Shown: positions 18,100 through 28,178, numbered from the stretch's first letter. The stretch is DNA of 64,000 nucleotides from Candidatus Accumulibacter proximus (GCA_016709675.1 JADJMH010000019.1:1-64000); one strand, 5' to 3'. The notes: generated from the sequence alone by a model not told the origin. Numbers and translations are program-made.

Positions 18100-19584
18100 A
18101 TGTCAGGCACACCACTTCTCTCTCTTGCCATCTGGGTTCCGATCCTTGCCGGTTTCGTTGTTCTGGCCACGGGCTCTGATCGCAATGCACCGCTGGCACG
18201 GATGCTTTCGCTGATCGGCGCCATTGCCGGCCTGTTGGTGACGGTCCCCCTGTATACGGGCTTTGACCTGCGCACTCCGGCGATGCAGTTCGTCGAGCTT
18301 GCCACCTGGATCCCTCGTTTCAATGTCAACTACCATCTCGGTGTTGACGGCATTTCGATGCCCTTCGTCATCCTCAACAGCTTCATCACGGTCACCGTTA
18401 TCCTTGCTGGCTGGCAGGTCATTGACAACAAGGTCGCGCAGTACAACGCGGGCTTTCTGATCATGTCCGGCCTGTTGAACGGCATTTTCTCGGCCCTTGA
18501 CGGCGTCCTCTTCTACGTTTTCTTTGAGGCCTCACTGATCCCTCTCTATCTGATCATCGGTATCTGGGGTGGCCCCAACCGTGTCTATGCGGCGTTCAAG
18601 TTCTTTCTCTTTACCCTCTTCGGTTCACTTCTCTTTCTGCTCGCGCTGCTTTACCTGTTCATCAGCTCGGGTGGCAGCTTCGCGATCCTTGACTGGCACC
18701 AGTTGCCTATCGGGATGAGCGCCCAGACCTGGCTGTTCCTGGCCTTTCTGGTCGCCTTCGCCGTCAAGGTGCCGATGTGGCCAGTGCATACCTGGCTGCC
18801 CGACGCCCACGTCGAGGCGCCGACCGGCGGATCCATCGTCCTGGCGGCCATCGCGCTGAAGCTTGGCGCCTATGGCTTCCTCCGCTTCTCGCTGCCGATT
18901 GCGCCGGATGCCTCGCATGAACTTTCCGGCCTGGTCATTGCACTGTCACTGATCGCGATCATCTACATCGGCTTCGTCGCTCTGGTTCAGGAGGACATGA
19001 AGAAGCTAGTTGCCTATTCGTCGATCGCCCATATGGGTTTCGTCACGCTCGGTTTCTTCATGTTCAGCGCGCTGGGAGTCGAAGGCGCCCTGGTCCAGAT
19101 GATCTCGCACGGTTTCGTGTCGGGCGCGATGTTCTTCGCCATTGGCGTCATGTACGACCGCGCGCACTCGCGTCAAATTGCCGACTATGGTGGCGTGGTC
19201 AACAGGATGCCCAAGTTTGCCGCCTTCTTCATGCTCTTTGCCATGGCCAACGCCGGCCTCCCAGCGACCTCCGGCTTCGTCGGCGAGTTCATGGTCATCC
19301 TCGCTGCGGTGGATTTCAACTTCTGGGTGGCCTTCGCTGCTGCGTCGACGATGATCGTCGGCGCCGCCTATACCCTGTGGATGTACAAGCGAGTAGTGTT
19401 TGGCGCGGTGGCCAATCACCACGTTGCCGAGCTGACGGACATCAATGCCCGCGAGTTCCTCGTTTTCGTCCTCTTCGCCATCGGTGCCCTGGGCATGGGT
19501 CTTTATCCCCAACCCTTTACTGAAGTCATGCACAGCTCGGTCAATGAGTTGCTGCGTCACGTCGCCCTCAGCAAGATCCAATAA
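18100..19584 (+). CDS. nuoM: NADH-quinone oxidoreductase subunit M
   Basis: NuoM is the central antiporter-like proton-pumping subunit. The 494-residue product carries the key lysine and glutamate helices in FFEASLIPLYLIIGIWGG, FAVKVPMWPVHTWLPDAHVE and EDMKKLVAYSSIAHMGF. About 14 hydrophobic helices are visible and the length is normal. It lies 23 bases after nuoL. Confidence 0.98.
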   Translation: MSGTPLLSLAIWVPILAGFVVLATGSDRNAPLARMLSLIGAIAGLLVTVPLYTGFDLRTPAMQFVELATWIPRFNVNYHLGVDGISMPFVILNSFITVTVILAGWQVIDNKVAQYNAGFLIMSGLLNGIFSALDGVLFYVFFEASLIPLYLIIGIWGGPNRVYAAFKFFLFTLFGSLLFLLALLYLFISSGGSFAILDWHQLPIGMSAQTWLFLAFLVAFAVKVPMWPVHTWLPDAHVEAPTGGSIVLAAIALKLGAYGFLRFSLPIAPDASHELSGLVIALSLIAIIYIGFVALVQEDMKKLVAYSSIAHMGFVTLGFFMFSALGVEGALVQMISHGFVSGAMFFAIGVMYDRAHSRQIADYGGVVNRMPKFAAFFMLFAMANAGLPATSGFVGEFMVILAAVDFNFWVAFAAASTMIVGAAYTLWMYKRVVFGAVANHHVAELTDINAREFLVFVLFAIGALGMGLYPQPFTEVMHSSVNELLRHVALSKIQ

Positions 19585-19596
19585 TTGGTAGCCGCT

Positions 19597-21084
19597 ATGA
19601 CTCTTGCCGAAATGCAGTTCCAGATGCCGGACCTCCGCCTCGCCAGCGCCGAGATCTTCATGTTGCTGATGGCTTGCCTGATCCTCATCCTCGACCTCTT
19701 TGTCAAGGACAGGAAGCGGACAGTGACGTTTGTCGCCACGCAGTTGACCCTGATCGGCGCGGCCGTGGCCACCTTTGCCACGAGTTCCGGTGAGATTGCC
19801 TACACGTTCAGCAACATGTACGTCGGTGACCTGATGGGTGACCTGCTGAAGCTGCTTCTTTACCTGACAGTGATTGTGGTTCTGTTTTATTCGCGAGGCT
19901 ACATCCTCGAGCGGGAACAGATGGCCCGCGGCGAGTATTACTCTTTGGTACTGTTTGCGACCCTCGGCATGATGGTCATGATTTCAGCCAACCATCTGGT
20001 GACTGTCTATATCGGTCTCGAGCTGCTGTCGCTCTCGCTCTACGCGATGGTGGCGATGAATCGCGATTCGGTACCGGCCACCGAAGCCGCGATGAAGTTC
20101 TTCGTTCTCGGCGCGCTGGCTTCCGGTCTGCTGTTGTACGGCATGTCAATGATCTACGGAGCGACTGGTACGCTGGAGATCACAACCATCGCCGAACGCC
20201 TTTACATGGGGCAGGCGGACAAGGCGATCCTCGTCTTCGGCCTGGTCTTCCTGGTTTCCGGCCTTGCCTTCAAGCTCGGCGTCGTCCCGTTCCACATGTG
20301 GATTCCGGATGTCTATCATGGCGCGCCGACGGCGGTCACGCTGTTCATTGCCACCGCACCAAAGCTGGCGGCCTTTGCGATGGTCATCCGCCTATTGGTG
20401 AATGGGCTGATTGTCCTTGCCCAGGACTGGCAGACGATGCTGATCCTGCTCTCGGTCCTGTCAATGGCCATCGGCAACATTGCCGCCATCGCGCAGACCA
20501 ACCTGAAGCGAATGCTGGCCTATTCGGCGATCTCGCACATGGGCTTCATGCTGCTCGGAATGGTGACCGGCGTTGTTGGTGGCGACGCGCGCTTTGCGCT
20601 CAACGCCTACAGCTCATCGATGTTCTATGTCATCACCTACGTACTTACCAGTGCCGGCACTTTCGGCATGATCCTGCTGCTCGCGCAAGGCGGTCTCGAA
20701 TCGGATGAACTCGAAGACTTCAAGGGACTCAACAAGCGCAGCCCGTGGTTCGCTGCCGTGATGATGATGATGATGTTCTCGATGGCCGGAGTGCCGTTCT
20801 TTGTCGGCTTCTTTGCCAAGTTCTCGGTGTTGCAGGCCGTGGTCGCCGCTGGCTACCTTTGGCTGGCCATTGTCGCCGTCCTCTTCTCTCTGATTGGTTG
20901 TTTCTACTACTTGCGTGTGGTCAAGATCATGTACTTCGATCAGCCGACCAATACGGCGCCAATCGTCGCACCGATGGACATGAAGATTCTGATGTCGGCG
21001 AACGGCTTGGCTGTGGCGTTCCTTGGCCTTTTCCCGCAGGCGTTGATGTCACTTTGTGCTTTCTCGCTCTTGCGGTCGCTCTGA
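19597..21084 (+). CDS. nuoN: NADH-quinone oxidoreductase subunit N
   Basis: NuoN is the antiporter-like subunit nearest the quinone module. The 495-residue product has GLELLSLSLYAMVAMNRDS, LGVVPFHMWIPDVYHGAPT and TNLKRMLAYSAISHMGFML. I start at ATG 19597 (MTLAEMQFQMP); a TTG 12 bases earlier is possible. It is the last nuo gene and is followed by a strong terminator. Confidence 0.97.
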   Translation: MTLAEMQFQMPDLRLASAEIFMLLMACLILILDLFVKDRKRTVTFVATQLTLIGAAVATFATSSGEIAYTFSNMYVGDLMGDLLKLLLYLTVIVVLFYSRGYILEREQMARGEYYSLVLFATLGMMVMISANHLVTVYIGLELLSLSLYAMVAMNRDSVPATEAAMKFFVLGALASGLLLYGMSMIYGATGTLEITTIAERLYMGQADKAILVFGLVFLVSGLAFKLGVVPFHMWIPDVYHGAPTAVTLFIATAPKLAAFAMVIRLLVNGLIVLAQDWQTMLILLSVLSMAIGNIAAIAQTNLKRMLAYSAISHMGFMLLGMVTGVVGGDARFALNAYSSSMFYVITYVLTSAGTFGMILLLAQGGLESDELEDFKGLNKRSPWFAAVMMMMMFSMAGVPFFVGFFAKFSVLQAVVAAGYLWLAIVAVLFSLIGCFYYLRVVKIMYFDQPTNTAPIVAPMDMKILMSANGLAVAFLGLFPQALMSLCAFSLLRSL

Positions 21085-21105
21085 TTGGCTGGGCCACTTG
21101 ATCCG

Positions 21106-21130
21106 AACGCCCCGCCAGTCGGGGCGTTTT
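21106..21130 (+). terminator. Intrinsic terminator after nuoN
   Basis: A perfect 9-bp stem (AACGCCCCG / CGGGGCGTT) with a 5-base loop runs into TTTT, 22 bases after the nuoN stop. This ends the complex I operon and separates it from the Nudix gene. Confidence 0.9.
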
Positions 21131-21146
21131 AATTGGGAGTTGCGGA

Positions 21147-21707
21147 ATGAACAACGATGACCGCCACCTGTGCGAGGAGCTATTGGAGAGCACGCAGATC
21201 TTCCGCGGCAAGCTGCTTGACTTGCGTCGCGATCGGGTGCGCTTGCCAGATGGCAAGGAGTGTCAGCGTGAATACGTACGCCATCAGGGGGCGGTAGCGG
21301 TCATTGCGCAACTCGACGATGGGCAGCTCCTTTTTGTCCGCCAGTATCGCTATCCACTGAGCCGATCGTTCCTTGAGCTGCCGGCTGGCAAAATTGATCC
21401 GGGCGAAGAAATCCTTGCGACGGGTACGCGCGAATTGCTCGAAGAGACCGGATACAGTGCGGCAGAATGGCGCCATCTCGGCGTGATGCACCCCTGCGTC
21501 GGGTATTCTGATGAGCGAATTGAAATCTTTCTTGCCCGTGGTCTGCAACGTGAAGCGGAACCGACGTTGGACAGCAGCGAGTTCCTCGATGTGCTCAGCC
21601 TGCCGCTGGCTGATGCGCTGGCAGCGGTTCGGGGCGGGGCGATTACTGATGCAAAGACCATCACCGGGCTTTTCTGGGCCGAAAAGGTGCTGCTCTCCAG
21701 CTGGTAA
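21147..21707 (+). CDS. nudF: Nudix hydrolase, ADP-ribose pyrophosphatase type
   Basis: This enzyme likely splits ADP-ribose into AMP and ribose 5-phosphate. The 186-residue product contains a full Nudix box, GX5EX7REUXEEXGU, at about residues 83-105 (PAGKIDPGEE then RELLEETGY). The upstream FVRQYRYPLSRSFLELP pattern is typical of the ADP-ribose branch. It starts 17 bases after the nuo terminator and may have its own promoter in that gap or depend on readthrough. Substrate is inferred from the branch, not proven. Confidence 0.88.
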   Translation: MNNDDRHLCEELLESTQIFRGKLLDLRRDRVRLPDGKECQREYVRHQGAVAVIAQLDDGQLLFVRQYRYPLSRSFLELPAGKIDPGEEILATGTRELLEETGYSAAEWRHLGVMHPCVGYSDERIEIFLARGLQREAEPTLDSSEFLDVLSLPLADALAAVRGGAITDAKTITGLFWAEKVLLSSW

Positions 21708-21866
21708 CTGGCTGGTCGGTCGGCAGATCGGCCGTGGAAGGGGACGGAAGATCGTCTTTGCCGGTACGCTGGGGCCGGCAGTCGCGCTAGCCGGCAATGG
21801 ACCGCTGAAGGCAAATGGCCCAGAATCAATCTCTTGTGACCGATTCGACGTCAAATCGGAGACGCT

Positions 21867-24800
21867 TTGGAGATCCTGACTGCCTATCTTGAGCGACTGA
21901 CGGTGTCGCGCCGCATGCTCGGATTTGCCGTCCTCGCCATCCTGGCGGTGCTGGCCGTCGGTCTGTCGATCTTTCCTCAGCTGCAGACTCTGGCTGAGAT
22001 CAACCGCAATTTCTATCATTATCCGCACAGCAGCCTCAGCACCGTCAAGGACATGCAGTACGAGTTGTTGAGAATGCGGCATCTCCTGCGTGATCTCCTG
22101 CGGGAAGAAGACCCGGAAAAACGCGAACAGCTCAAGCGTGAGCTTGGTCGCTGCGACGCCAGATTCTTCGATGGAGTGCGCGGCTTGCGAGCATCCTATG
22201 TGGGGAACCAGCAGGACGTCACGCATGCGCAGGCGCTCTATGAAGAGCTGGTGACGCACCGGGCAGTCACCCTTGAGCATTCGAGAGTCGGTGCTTCAGA
22301 TGCCGCAAGGCGGCGAACGTTTGATTCCGCTCCGGGTAATCCCGCGCCGCTGCTGGCAGAGCGACTTGATCAGATCAGCAAGTCCTCGTCTGCAAGTGCC
22401 TTGGCCATGCACCAGCGAGCAATCGAACTCTATCAGGACGAACGGCGGCAGGCGATTTACTTTGTTGCCGGATGCCTCATCATGCTGCTCCTTTTCGCGT
22501 TCATTCTCGCCCGCTCAATTACCCTGCCGCTACGGCGGCTTCGCGACATTATTGTCAGCCTTTCGGAAGGGAAGCTGGGTCAAACGATTCCCTTCCGGAA
22601 TCAGCAGAACGAGATCGGCGAGATTGGGCGGGGAGTCGCCATCCTGCAGGATGTTTACCAAAGGATGGCAGCACAACGCTGGATACGGACAAACATCGCT
22701 GCGATCTCCCGCGAACTGCAGCAGGCCGGGTCCTTTACCGAGCTTGCCCGGAAACTCATCGAAAGCCTGAGTCCGCTGCTCGGTGCGGCTCAAGGAGCGT
22801 TCTTTATCGTCACCGAGGATCGGCAGACCTTGAAGCTGATCGCCACCTACGGGGCCGATCGCACCCAGGACTCAGAGGTGATCAGAGCTGGTGAAGGTCT
22901 GGTTGGGCGCTGTGCCGTAGAGGGCAGGCCGGTGCTGGTTGGTGATTCCGCTGCGGGCGATGTCAGCCTGAGCGTTGGGCAGGCGTCGACGCAGACTCCG
23001 GCCGTTCTGCTGGTACCGGTGATGCGCTCGGGGCGGTCGTTGGCGGTGATCGAGCTGGCAGCATCAAGACCGTTCTCCGAGGACGAGAGGTTGGTCCTCG
23101 ACGGTTTGCTGCCGATCGTCGCGATGAGCCTTGAAATCATCGAGCGAAGCACGCGTACCCAGAGGCTGCTGGAGGCGACGCAGGAACAGGCCGCACAAAT
23201 GGAAAAGCAGGCTGTCGAACTGGCAGCGATGGAGGAGCACAGTCGACTGATCCTTGGGTCAGTGAGCGACGGCATTCTTGGTCTCGATGGCGACGGGGGC
23301 GTGATCTTTGCCAACCCGGCTGTCCTTGGCTTGCTGGGCTATGGCAGTGAAGAACTTCTCGGCACGCTCTTTCACGCGCGGGTACATTACGCGTACCCTG
23401 ACGGAAAGGCCTTTCCAAGAGAGCGCTGTCCGATGTATCTGACATCGCAGGACGGGCTCGCGCGCAAGGTGGATAACGAGGTGCTATGGCGTAAGGACGG
23501 CACGCCGTTGCTGGTTGAGTATGCCACGACGCCCTTTTACAAGGCCGGAGTGCTGGTGGGTACGGTGGTGGTCTTGCGCGACATTACCGAGCGCCGGGCA
23601 GCCGAGGAACGGATCCACCAGGCCCATGAAGAGCAGACCGCAATCTTTGCCACCGCAAGCCTCGGTATCGCCTTCATCCGGGATCGTACCTTCGTCAATG
23701 TCAACCGGCGCCTTGAGGAACTACTCGCCTATGGTCCCGAGGAACTGAGCGGTCAGGTGACCCGGATTTGTGTGCCCGACGAATACCCGGAAGGCATCGG
23801 GGAGTTCGACGATGATCTGATGCGTGGCGAGATCGTCAAGCACGTGATGGAACTTCAGCGGAAGGATGGATCGCGCTTCTGGTGTCGGATCAGCGGCCGT
23901 GCCGTCGATGCCGGCAAGTTGGCGCAAGGTACGGTGTGGATGTTCGAGGATGTGACCAAGGAGCGCGAAGCCGCCGACGCGATGCAGCGCTCAAAGGAGC
24001 TGGCTGAAGAAACGACCAAGATGAAGAGCAGCTTTCTGGCCAACATGAGCCATGAGATTCGCACCCCGATGAACGCCATCATCGGCATGTCGCATCTAGT
24101 TCTCAAGACCGATCTCACGCCTCGCCAGCGAGACTATGTGAGGAAGATTCAGGATTCCGGTCAGCACCTGCTCGGGATCGTAAACGATGTCCTCGATTTT
24201 TCCAAGGTGGAGGCCGGCAAACTGACGGTCGAGCAGACCGAGTTCGCGCTCGAAGAGGTGCTCGATAACGTCGCCAACCTGATTGTTGGCAAAGCCAGTG
24301 CCAAGGGCCTCGAGCTGGTCTTTGATGTCGATCCAGCTGTGCCGTCGCTGTTGATCGGCGACCCTCTGCGTCTCGGGCAGGTGCTGATCAATTACAGCAA
24401 CAACGCAATCAAGTTCACCGAGGAGGGTGAAGTGGATATTCGCGTCAGCGTGCGCGAAAACGGTGGCGAGAGCCTCTTGCTGCACTTTGCCGTCCAGGAT
24501 ACTGGGATAGGGTTGACTGAGGAGCAGATGGGGCGCCTGTTCCAGAGCTTTTCCCAGGCAGATATCTCGACCACCCGGCGATTTGGCGGTACTGGGCTAG
24601 GTCTAGCGATTTCCAAGAAGCTCGTTGAACTGATGGGCGGTGAGGTGGGTGTGCGCAGCGAACATGGCAAGGGCTCAGTATTTTGGTTTACCGTCCGCCT
24701 GGGCCGTGCCGTGCAGGCAACACGAATGCTTCTGCCCAGTCCAGACCTGCGCGGTCGGCGAGTCCTGGTGGTTGACGATAACGATAGCGCACGGGCCGTC

Positions 24801-26213
24801 ATCCGCGATCTACTGACGGCGATGACTTTCGTCGTCAGCGACCGGTCCTCTGGCCAGGCAGCTGTCGAGGCCGTATCCATCGCCGCCAGAGAGGAACCGT
24901 ACGAGATCGTTTTTCTCGACTGGCTGATGCCCGGAATGGACGGCATCGAGACTGCGCGCCAGATTCTCTCGCTGCGGCTATTGCCCGCTCCGCATCTGGT
25001 GATCATCACCGCCGACAGCTCTGAGCAGTTGCTCGAGCGCGCCACGGCAGCCGGTATCAGGGACGTTCTCCTCAAGCCAGTCAATGCGTCGCTGCTGTTC
25101 GACTGCGCCATTCGCCTGATTGGCTGCGCGCAGGGCGAGTCACCCGGGCAATTGACCTCGCCGGCGCTGGCAGACGCACGTCTCGCTGCCATCGAGGGTG
25201 CGCGCGTGCTCCTGGTCGAGGACAACGAGCTGAACCAGGAGGTTGCGAGCGAGTTGCTTGCCGGCGCCGGTCTGGTCGTCGATCTGGCCGAGGACGGCGC
25301 GGTGGCGGTCAATAAGGTACGTGAAGGCTCCTACGATATCGTGTTGATGGACATGCACATGCCGGTCATGGATGGGGCGACGGCAACGCGGGCGATCAGA
25401 AAACTCGCGGAGCACTCGGACGTGCCGATCGTCGCCATGACGGCCAACGCGATGCCGGCTGATCGGCAAGAGTGTCTCGCGGCTGGTATGGTTGATTTTG
25501 TTGCCAAGCCGATTGAGCCGGACGAACTCTGGCAAGCACTGCTCAGATGGGTGAAGCCGAAGTATCCGGCACAGCGGCCGCCTCGTAACGCAGAAACCGA
25601 TCCACAATTCGAAGCCGTGCGGCATATTCCTGGCCTAGACACGGTCAATGGCCTGCGACGTGTGCTCGGCAAGAAAGAGCTTTATGTGTCAATGTTGCGC
25701 AAGTTTGCCGCCGGACAACGGCATGTGGCAGCCGAAATCGCCGCAGCTCTCGACGCTGACGACTGGGTCACGGCTGAGCGTCTGACGCACACACTCAAGG
25801 GCCTTGCCGGCAATATCGGCGCCAACGGACTAAGAGCCGAAACGGAACGACTGGAATCAGCGATCAGCCAAAGGCGAGAGCGAATCCATCTTGATGCGCT
25901 GCTCGAATCTGCGGCTAGAATGCTGAGCGTGCTGATCAGCGAAGTGGTGGCCTGGCTGCCGTCTGAAGCGATCGGCGAGGCGGCGACGGCCGTCGATAGG
26001 CCGCGCCTGAGTCGGGTGTGTCGCCAGCTGGCGGCATTGCTGGCCGAAAGCGATGCCGAAGCGGGTTACGTGCTCGATGCAGAGTCCGTCTTGCTGAAGA
26101 CCGCTTTTGGCGGCAGCTATCGGACCCTTGAGAATGCTGTTCGGGCCTTCGAGTATGAAGCCGGCCTGACAGCGCTACGGGCTAGCGCCGGTGCTGCCGG
26201 CATCGCAATTTGA
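21867..26213 (+). CDS. Large hybrid sensor histidine kinase (HAMP-GAF-PAS-PAS-HisKA-HATPase-REC-REC-Hpt)
   Basis: A 1448-residue multidomain signalling kinase. Visible order: membrane segment about 17-40; periplasmic helical region; second membrane segment about 195-218; HAMP; GAF about 285-425; two PAS domains about 455-705; and HisKA with phospho-His 729 in SHEIRTPMNAIIG. HATPase_c follows to about 950 (NNAIKF, DTGIGLT, GGTGLGLAISKKL). Next come two receiver domains with Asp 1018 (FLDWLMPGMDG) and Asp 1162 (LMDMHMPVMDG), and an Hpt domain with His 1308 (THTLKGLAGNIGA). All phosphorelay residues are present. The start is TTG 21867 with GGAG 5 bases upstream. The HD-GYP regulator starts 17 bases after its stop, so the relay probably controls cyclic-di-GMP breakdown. 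Confidence 0.93.
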   Translation: MEILTAYLERLTVSRRMLGFAVLAILAVLAVGLSIFPQLQTLAEINRNFYHYPHSSLSTVKDMQYELLRMRHLLRDLLREEDPEKREQLKRELGRCDARFFDGVRGLRASYVGNQQDVTHAQALYEELVTHRAVTLEHSRVGASDAARRRTFDSAPGNPAPLLAERLDQISKSSSASALAMHQRAIELYQDERRQAIYFVAGCLIMLLLFAFILARSITLPLRRLRDIIVSLSEGKLGQTIPFRNQQNEIGEIGRGVAILQDVYQRMAAQRWIRTNIAAISRELQQAGSFTELARKLIESLSPLLGAAQGAFFIVTEDRQTLKLIATYGADRTQDSEVIRAGEGLVGRCAVEGRPVLVGDSAAGDVSLSVGQASTQTPAVLLVPVMRSGRSLAVIELAASRPFSEDERLVLDGLLPIVAMSLEIIERSTRTQRLLEATQEQAAQMEKQAVELAAMEEHSRLILGSVSDGILGLDGDGGVIFANPAVLGLLGYGSEELLGTLFHARVHYAYPDGKAFPRERCPMYLTSQDGLARKVDNEVLWRKDGTPLLVEYATTPFYKAGVLVGTVVVLRDITERRAAEERIHQAHEEQTAIFATASLGIAFIRDRTFVNVNRRLEELLAYGPEELSGQVTRICVPDEYPEGIGEFDDDLMRGEIVKHVMELQRKDGSRFWCRISGRAVDAGKLAQGTVWMFEDVTKEREAADAMQRSKELAEETTKMKSSFLANMSHEIRTPMNAIIGMSHLVLKTDLTPRQRDYVRKIQDSGQHLLGIVNDVLDFSKVEAGKLTVEQTEFALEEVLDNVANLIVGKASAKGLELVFDVDPAVPSLLIGDPLRLGQVLINYSNNAIKFTEEGEVDIRVSVRENGGESLLLHFAVQDTGIGLTEEQMGRLFQSFSQADISTTRRFGGTGLGLAISKKLVELMGGEVGVRSEHGKGSVFWFTVRLGRAVQATRMLLPSPDLRGRRVLVVDDNDSARAVIRDLLTAMTFVVSDRSSGQAAVEAVSIAAREEPYEIVFLDWLMPGMDGIETARQILSLRLLPAPHLVIITADSSEQLLERATAAGIRDVLLKPVNASLLFDCAIRLIGCAQGESPGQLTSPALADARLAAIEGARVLLVEDNELNQEVASELLAGAGLVVDLAEDGAVAVNKVREGSYDIVLMDMHMPVMDGATATRAIRKLAEHSDVPIVAMTANAMPADRQECLAAGMVDFVAKPIEPDELWQALLRWVKPKYPAQRPPRNAETDPQFEAVRHIPGLDTVNGLRRVLGKKELYVSMLRKFAAGQRHVAAEIAAALDADDWVTAERLTHTLKGLAGNIGANGLRAETERLESAISQRRERIHLDALLESAARMLSVLISEVVAWLPSEAIGEAATAVDRPRLSRVCRQLAALLAESDAEAGYVLDAESVLLKTAFGGSYRTLENAVRAFEYEAGLTALRASAGAAGIAI

Positions 26214-26230
26214 ACAGGGCAGATGATTGT

Positions 26231-27388
26231 ATGGATACTCACTACTTCAACGATAAGGCCACCGTCCTTGTGGTCGATGACACGCCGGATAATCTGTCGC
26301 TGATGTCGGCGCTGCTCAAGAATAGCTACAAGGTCAAGGTGGCCAACCATGGTGACAAGGCCCTCAGGATTGCCACATCGGCAACGCCTCCGGAGCTGAT
26401 TCTGCTTGATGTCATGATGCCCGACATCGACGGCTACGAGGTGTGTCGACGGCTGAAAGCCAACCCACGGACGCGCGACATCCCAGTCATCTTTCTCACC
26501 GCCAGATCGGAAGTGGAGGACGAGCAGAAGGGCCTGGCGCTGGGCGCGGTTGACTACATTACCAAGCCCATCAGTCCGCCGATCCTGATGGCGCGCGTTG
26601 CGACGCAGTTGTCGCTCAAGGCCAGCGCTGACTTCCTGCGTAGCCAGAACGACTTCCTTGAAACCGAAGTGGCCAGACGCACGAGTGAACTCGAGGCGAT
26701 TCAGGACGTGACCATTCTGGCCATGGCATCGCTCGCTGAGACCCGGGACTCGGAAACCGGCAAACATCTCCTGCGCACCCAACGTTACGTGAAGGCGCTG
26801 GCGGAGAAGTTGCGGCTCCATCCACGCTTCTCGAATTTCCTTACCGATTTGAACATCAAGGTGCTGTTCAAATCGGCACCCTTGCACGATATTGGCAAGG
26901 TCGGTATCCCGGACCGCATTCTGTTGAAGCCGGGGCGTTTTGAGCCGCAGGAACTGGAGATCATGAAAAACCATACCCTGCTTGGTCGGGACGCCATTCA
27001 GCTTGCTGAGGACTGGCTGGGCAAGCCTGTCGAGTTTCTCACCATTGCCAAGGAGATCGCCCTTTGTCATCAGGAAAGATGGGACGGCAGCGGCTATCCG
27101 GGAGCGCTTGCCGGTGACACGATTCCCGCGTCCGCTCGCCTGATGGCGGTGGCCGACGTCTACGATGCGCTGATCAGCAGACGTGTCTACAAGGATCGAA
27201 TGACACACGAGCAGGCGACCCAGATCATCGTCGACGGTCGTGGAAGCCACTTCGACCCCGATGTCGTCGATGCCTTTGTTGAGATAGCGGACGAGTTCCA
27301 GTCGATTGCCCAGCGCTATCCTGATTCGGACGATGATTTGCAGAGGAAAATAGACTTTCTGGCGCAGGCCGTTGCGGTGGATGCCTGA
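26231..27388 (+). CDS. Response regulator with HD-GYP cyclic-di-GMP phosphodiesterase domain
   Basis: A receiver domain (residues about 10-125, phospho-Asp about 60 in LILLDVMMPDIDG) is joined by a coiled linker to an HD-GYP domain. Key HD-GYP motifs are present: HDIGKVGIPDRILLKPG and HQERWDGSGYPGAL (the first His of the usual HHE is preceded by Cys). ETGKHLLRTQRY occupies the first HD-region helix. The family hydrolyses cyclic di-GMP. ATG 26231 gives the natural start; an ATG-less extension to 26210 overlaps the kinase gene. The partner is almost certainly the hybrid kinase just upstream. A strong hairpin overlaps the stop codon. Confidence 0.92.
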   Translation: MDTHYFNDKATVLVVDDTPDNLSLMSALLKNSYKVKVANHGDKALRIATSATPPELILLDVMMPDIDGYEVCRRLKANPRTRDIPVIFLTARSEVEDEQKGLALGAVDYITKPISPPILMARVATQLSLKASADFLRSQNDFLETEVARRTSELEAIQDVTILAMASLAETRDSETGKHLLRTQRYVKALAEKLRLHPRFSNFLTDLNIKVLFKSAPLHDIGKVGIPDRILLKPGRFEPQELEIMKNHTLLGRDAIQLAEDWLGKPVEFLTIAKEIALCHQERWDGSGYPGALAGDTIPASARLMAVADVYDALISRRVYKDRMTHEQATQIIVDGRGSHFDPDVVDAFVEIADEFQSIAQRYPDSDDDLQRKIDFLAQAVAVDA

Positions 27389-27416
27389 CACACAGGCAAG
27401 CTCTTTCCTGTGTGTC
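27387..27416. terminator. Strong hairpin between convergent genes
   Basis: A perfect 10-bp stem GACACACAGG / CCTGTGTGTC with a 10-base loop begins inside the stop codon of the HD-GYP gene. The facing gene ends at 27492, so it may serve as terminator or 3'-end stabiliser; no long T run follows. Confidence 0.55.
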
Positions 27417-27491
27417 ACCGGGCAGTCCACCCTTTGGGCAGCTCTTGCCATGGCGTACGCCTGGGTGGCGGTCGTTCCGCCAGCTGTAGTG

Positions 27492-28178
27492 TTAAGCTTT
27501 GTCCACCTGATCTGCTAGCTCGCCCGGCTGGCGAAGGAGTACCTTCAGAGCTGTCCGGAGCTCGGCCACCTCGAGTTCCAGCCGAGCGACTCTGTGCTCC
27601 AGTCCAGGTTGCTCCTCGACGCCTACGCGCGAGGCGGATCCCTTTTCAGCCGGCAGTGTGGCGGCGCCACACAACAGATGTGCCCAACGATGTTCGCGGG
27701 AGCCAACCTGCCGGGGCAGCCTGGTGACCAGAGCACCGCTGCTGCGCGCGGCCAGTTCATCGAGGTAGGCTTCCACCGAGGAGCTGTCGTCGAAGCGGTA
27801 AAGCCGCTCGCTGTTGGCGCGCAGTTCGCTGACCGTTTGCTCGCCGCGCAGCGCCAGGGTCGCGAGTAACGCGACGCTCGCTGCCGGGAGGCCATACACC
27901 CTGCCGAAGTTCTGCGCATAACGCAATACGCGACCGGAGGCCCCATAGGTTTCCAACACCAGAACGTGGCTGCGCAGATCTTCGAGTGCCGCCTGGACCT
28001 CACTTTCCGCTACGCTGACCACCGGGTCGCGTGCGGATTTCTGATTGCAGCCGGCGGTCAGACTGTTCAGTGTCAGTGGATAGGTGTCGGGGGTCGTCTT
28101 TTCCTTTTCGATCAGCACGCCAAGTATGCGCGCCTCAAGAAAGCTCAGTACGCGTGGGCTTGCGGGACATTCTGCCAT
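27492..28178 (-). CDS. yceH: YceH/DUF480 family protein
   Basis: YceH-like proteins consist of two winged-helix domains; their exact role is not established. The 228-residue product shows the family hallmarks LEARILGVLIEKEKTTPD near the N-terminus, YPLTLNSLTAGCNQKSARDPV, and RGEQTVSELRANSERLYRF in the second domain. A C-terminal heptad-like helix (LEHRVARLELEVAELRTAL) looks like a coiled coil. ATG 28178 fits the conserved N-terminus; the longer frame to 28352 does not. Confidence 0.92.
   Translation of the reverse strand: MAECPASPRVLSFLEARILGVLIEKEKTTPDTYPLTLNSLTAGCNQKSARDPVVSVAESEVQAALEDLRSHVLVLETYGASGRVLRYAQNFGRVYGLPAASVALLATLALRGEQTVSELRANSERLYRFDDSSSVEAYLDELAARSSGALVTRLPRQVGSREHRWAHLLCGAATLPAEKGSASRVGVEEQPGLEHRVARLELEVAELRTALKVLLRQPGELADQVDKA

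Noticed and set aside
21841..21858. Near-palindrome CGATTCGACGTCAAATCG before the hybrid kinase
   Set aside because: Imperfect and directly next to the ribosome site; no regulator or second copy supports an operator.
26117..27451. 444-codon minus-strand frame opposite the HD-GYP gene
   Set aside because: Antisense shadow of clear REC/HD-GYP coding.
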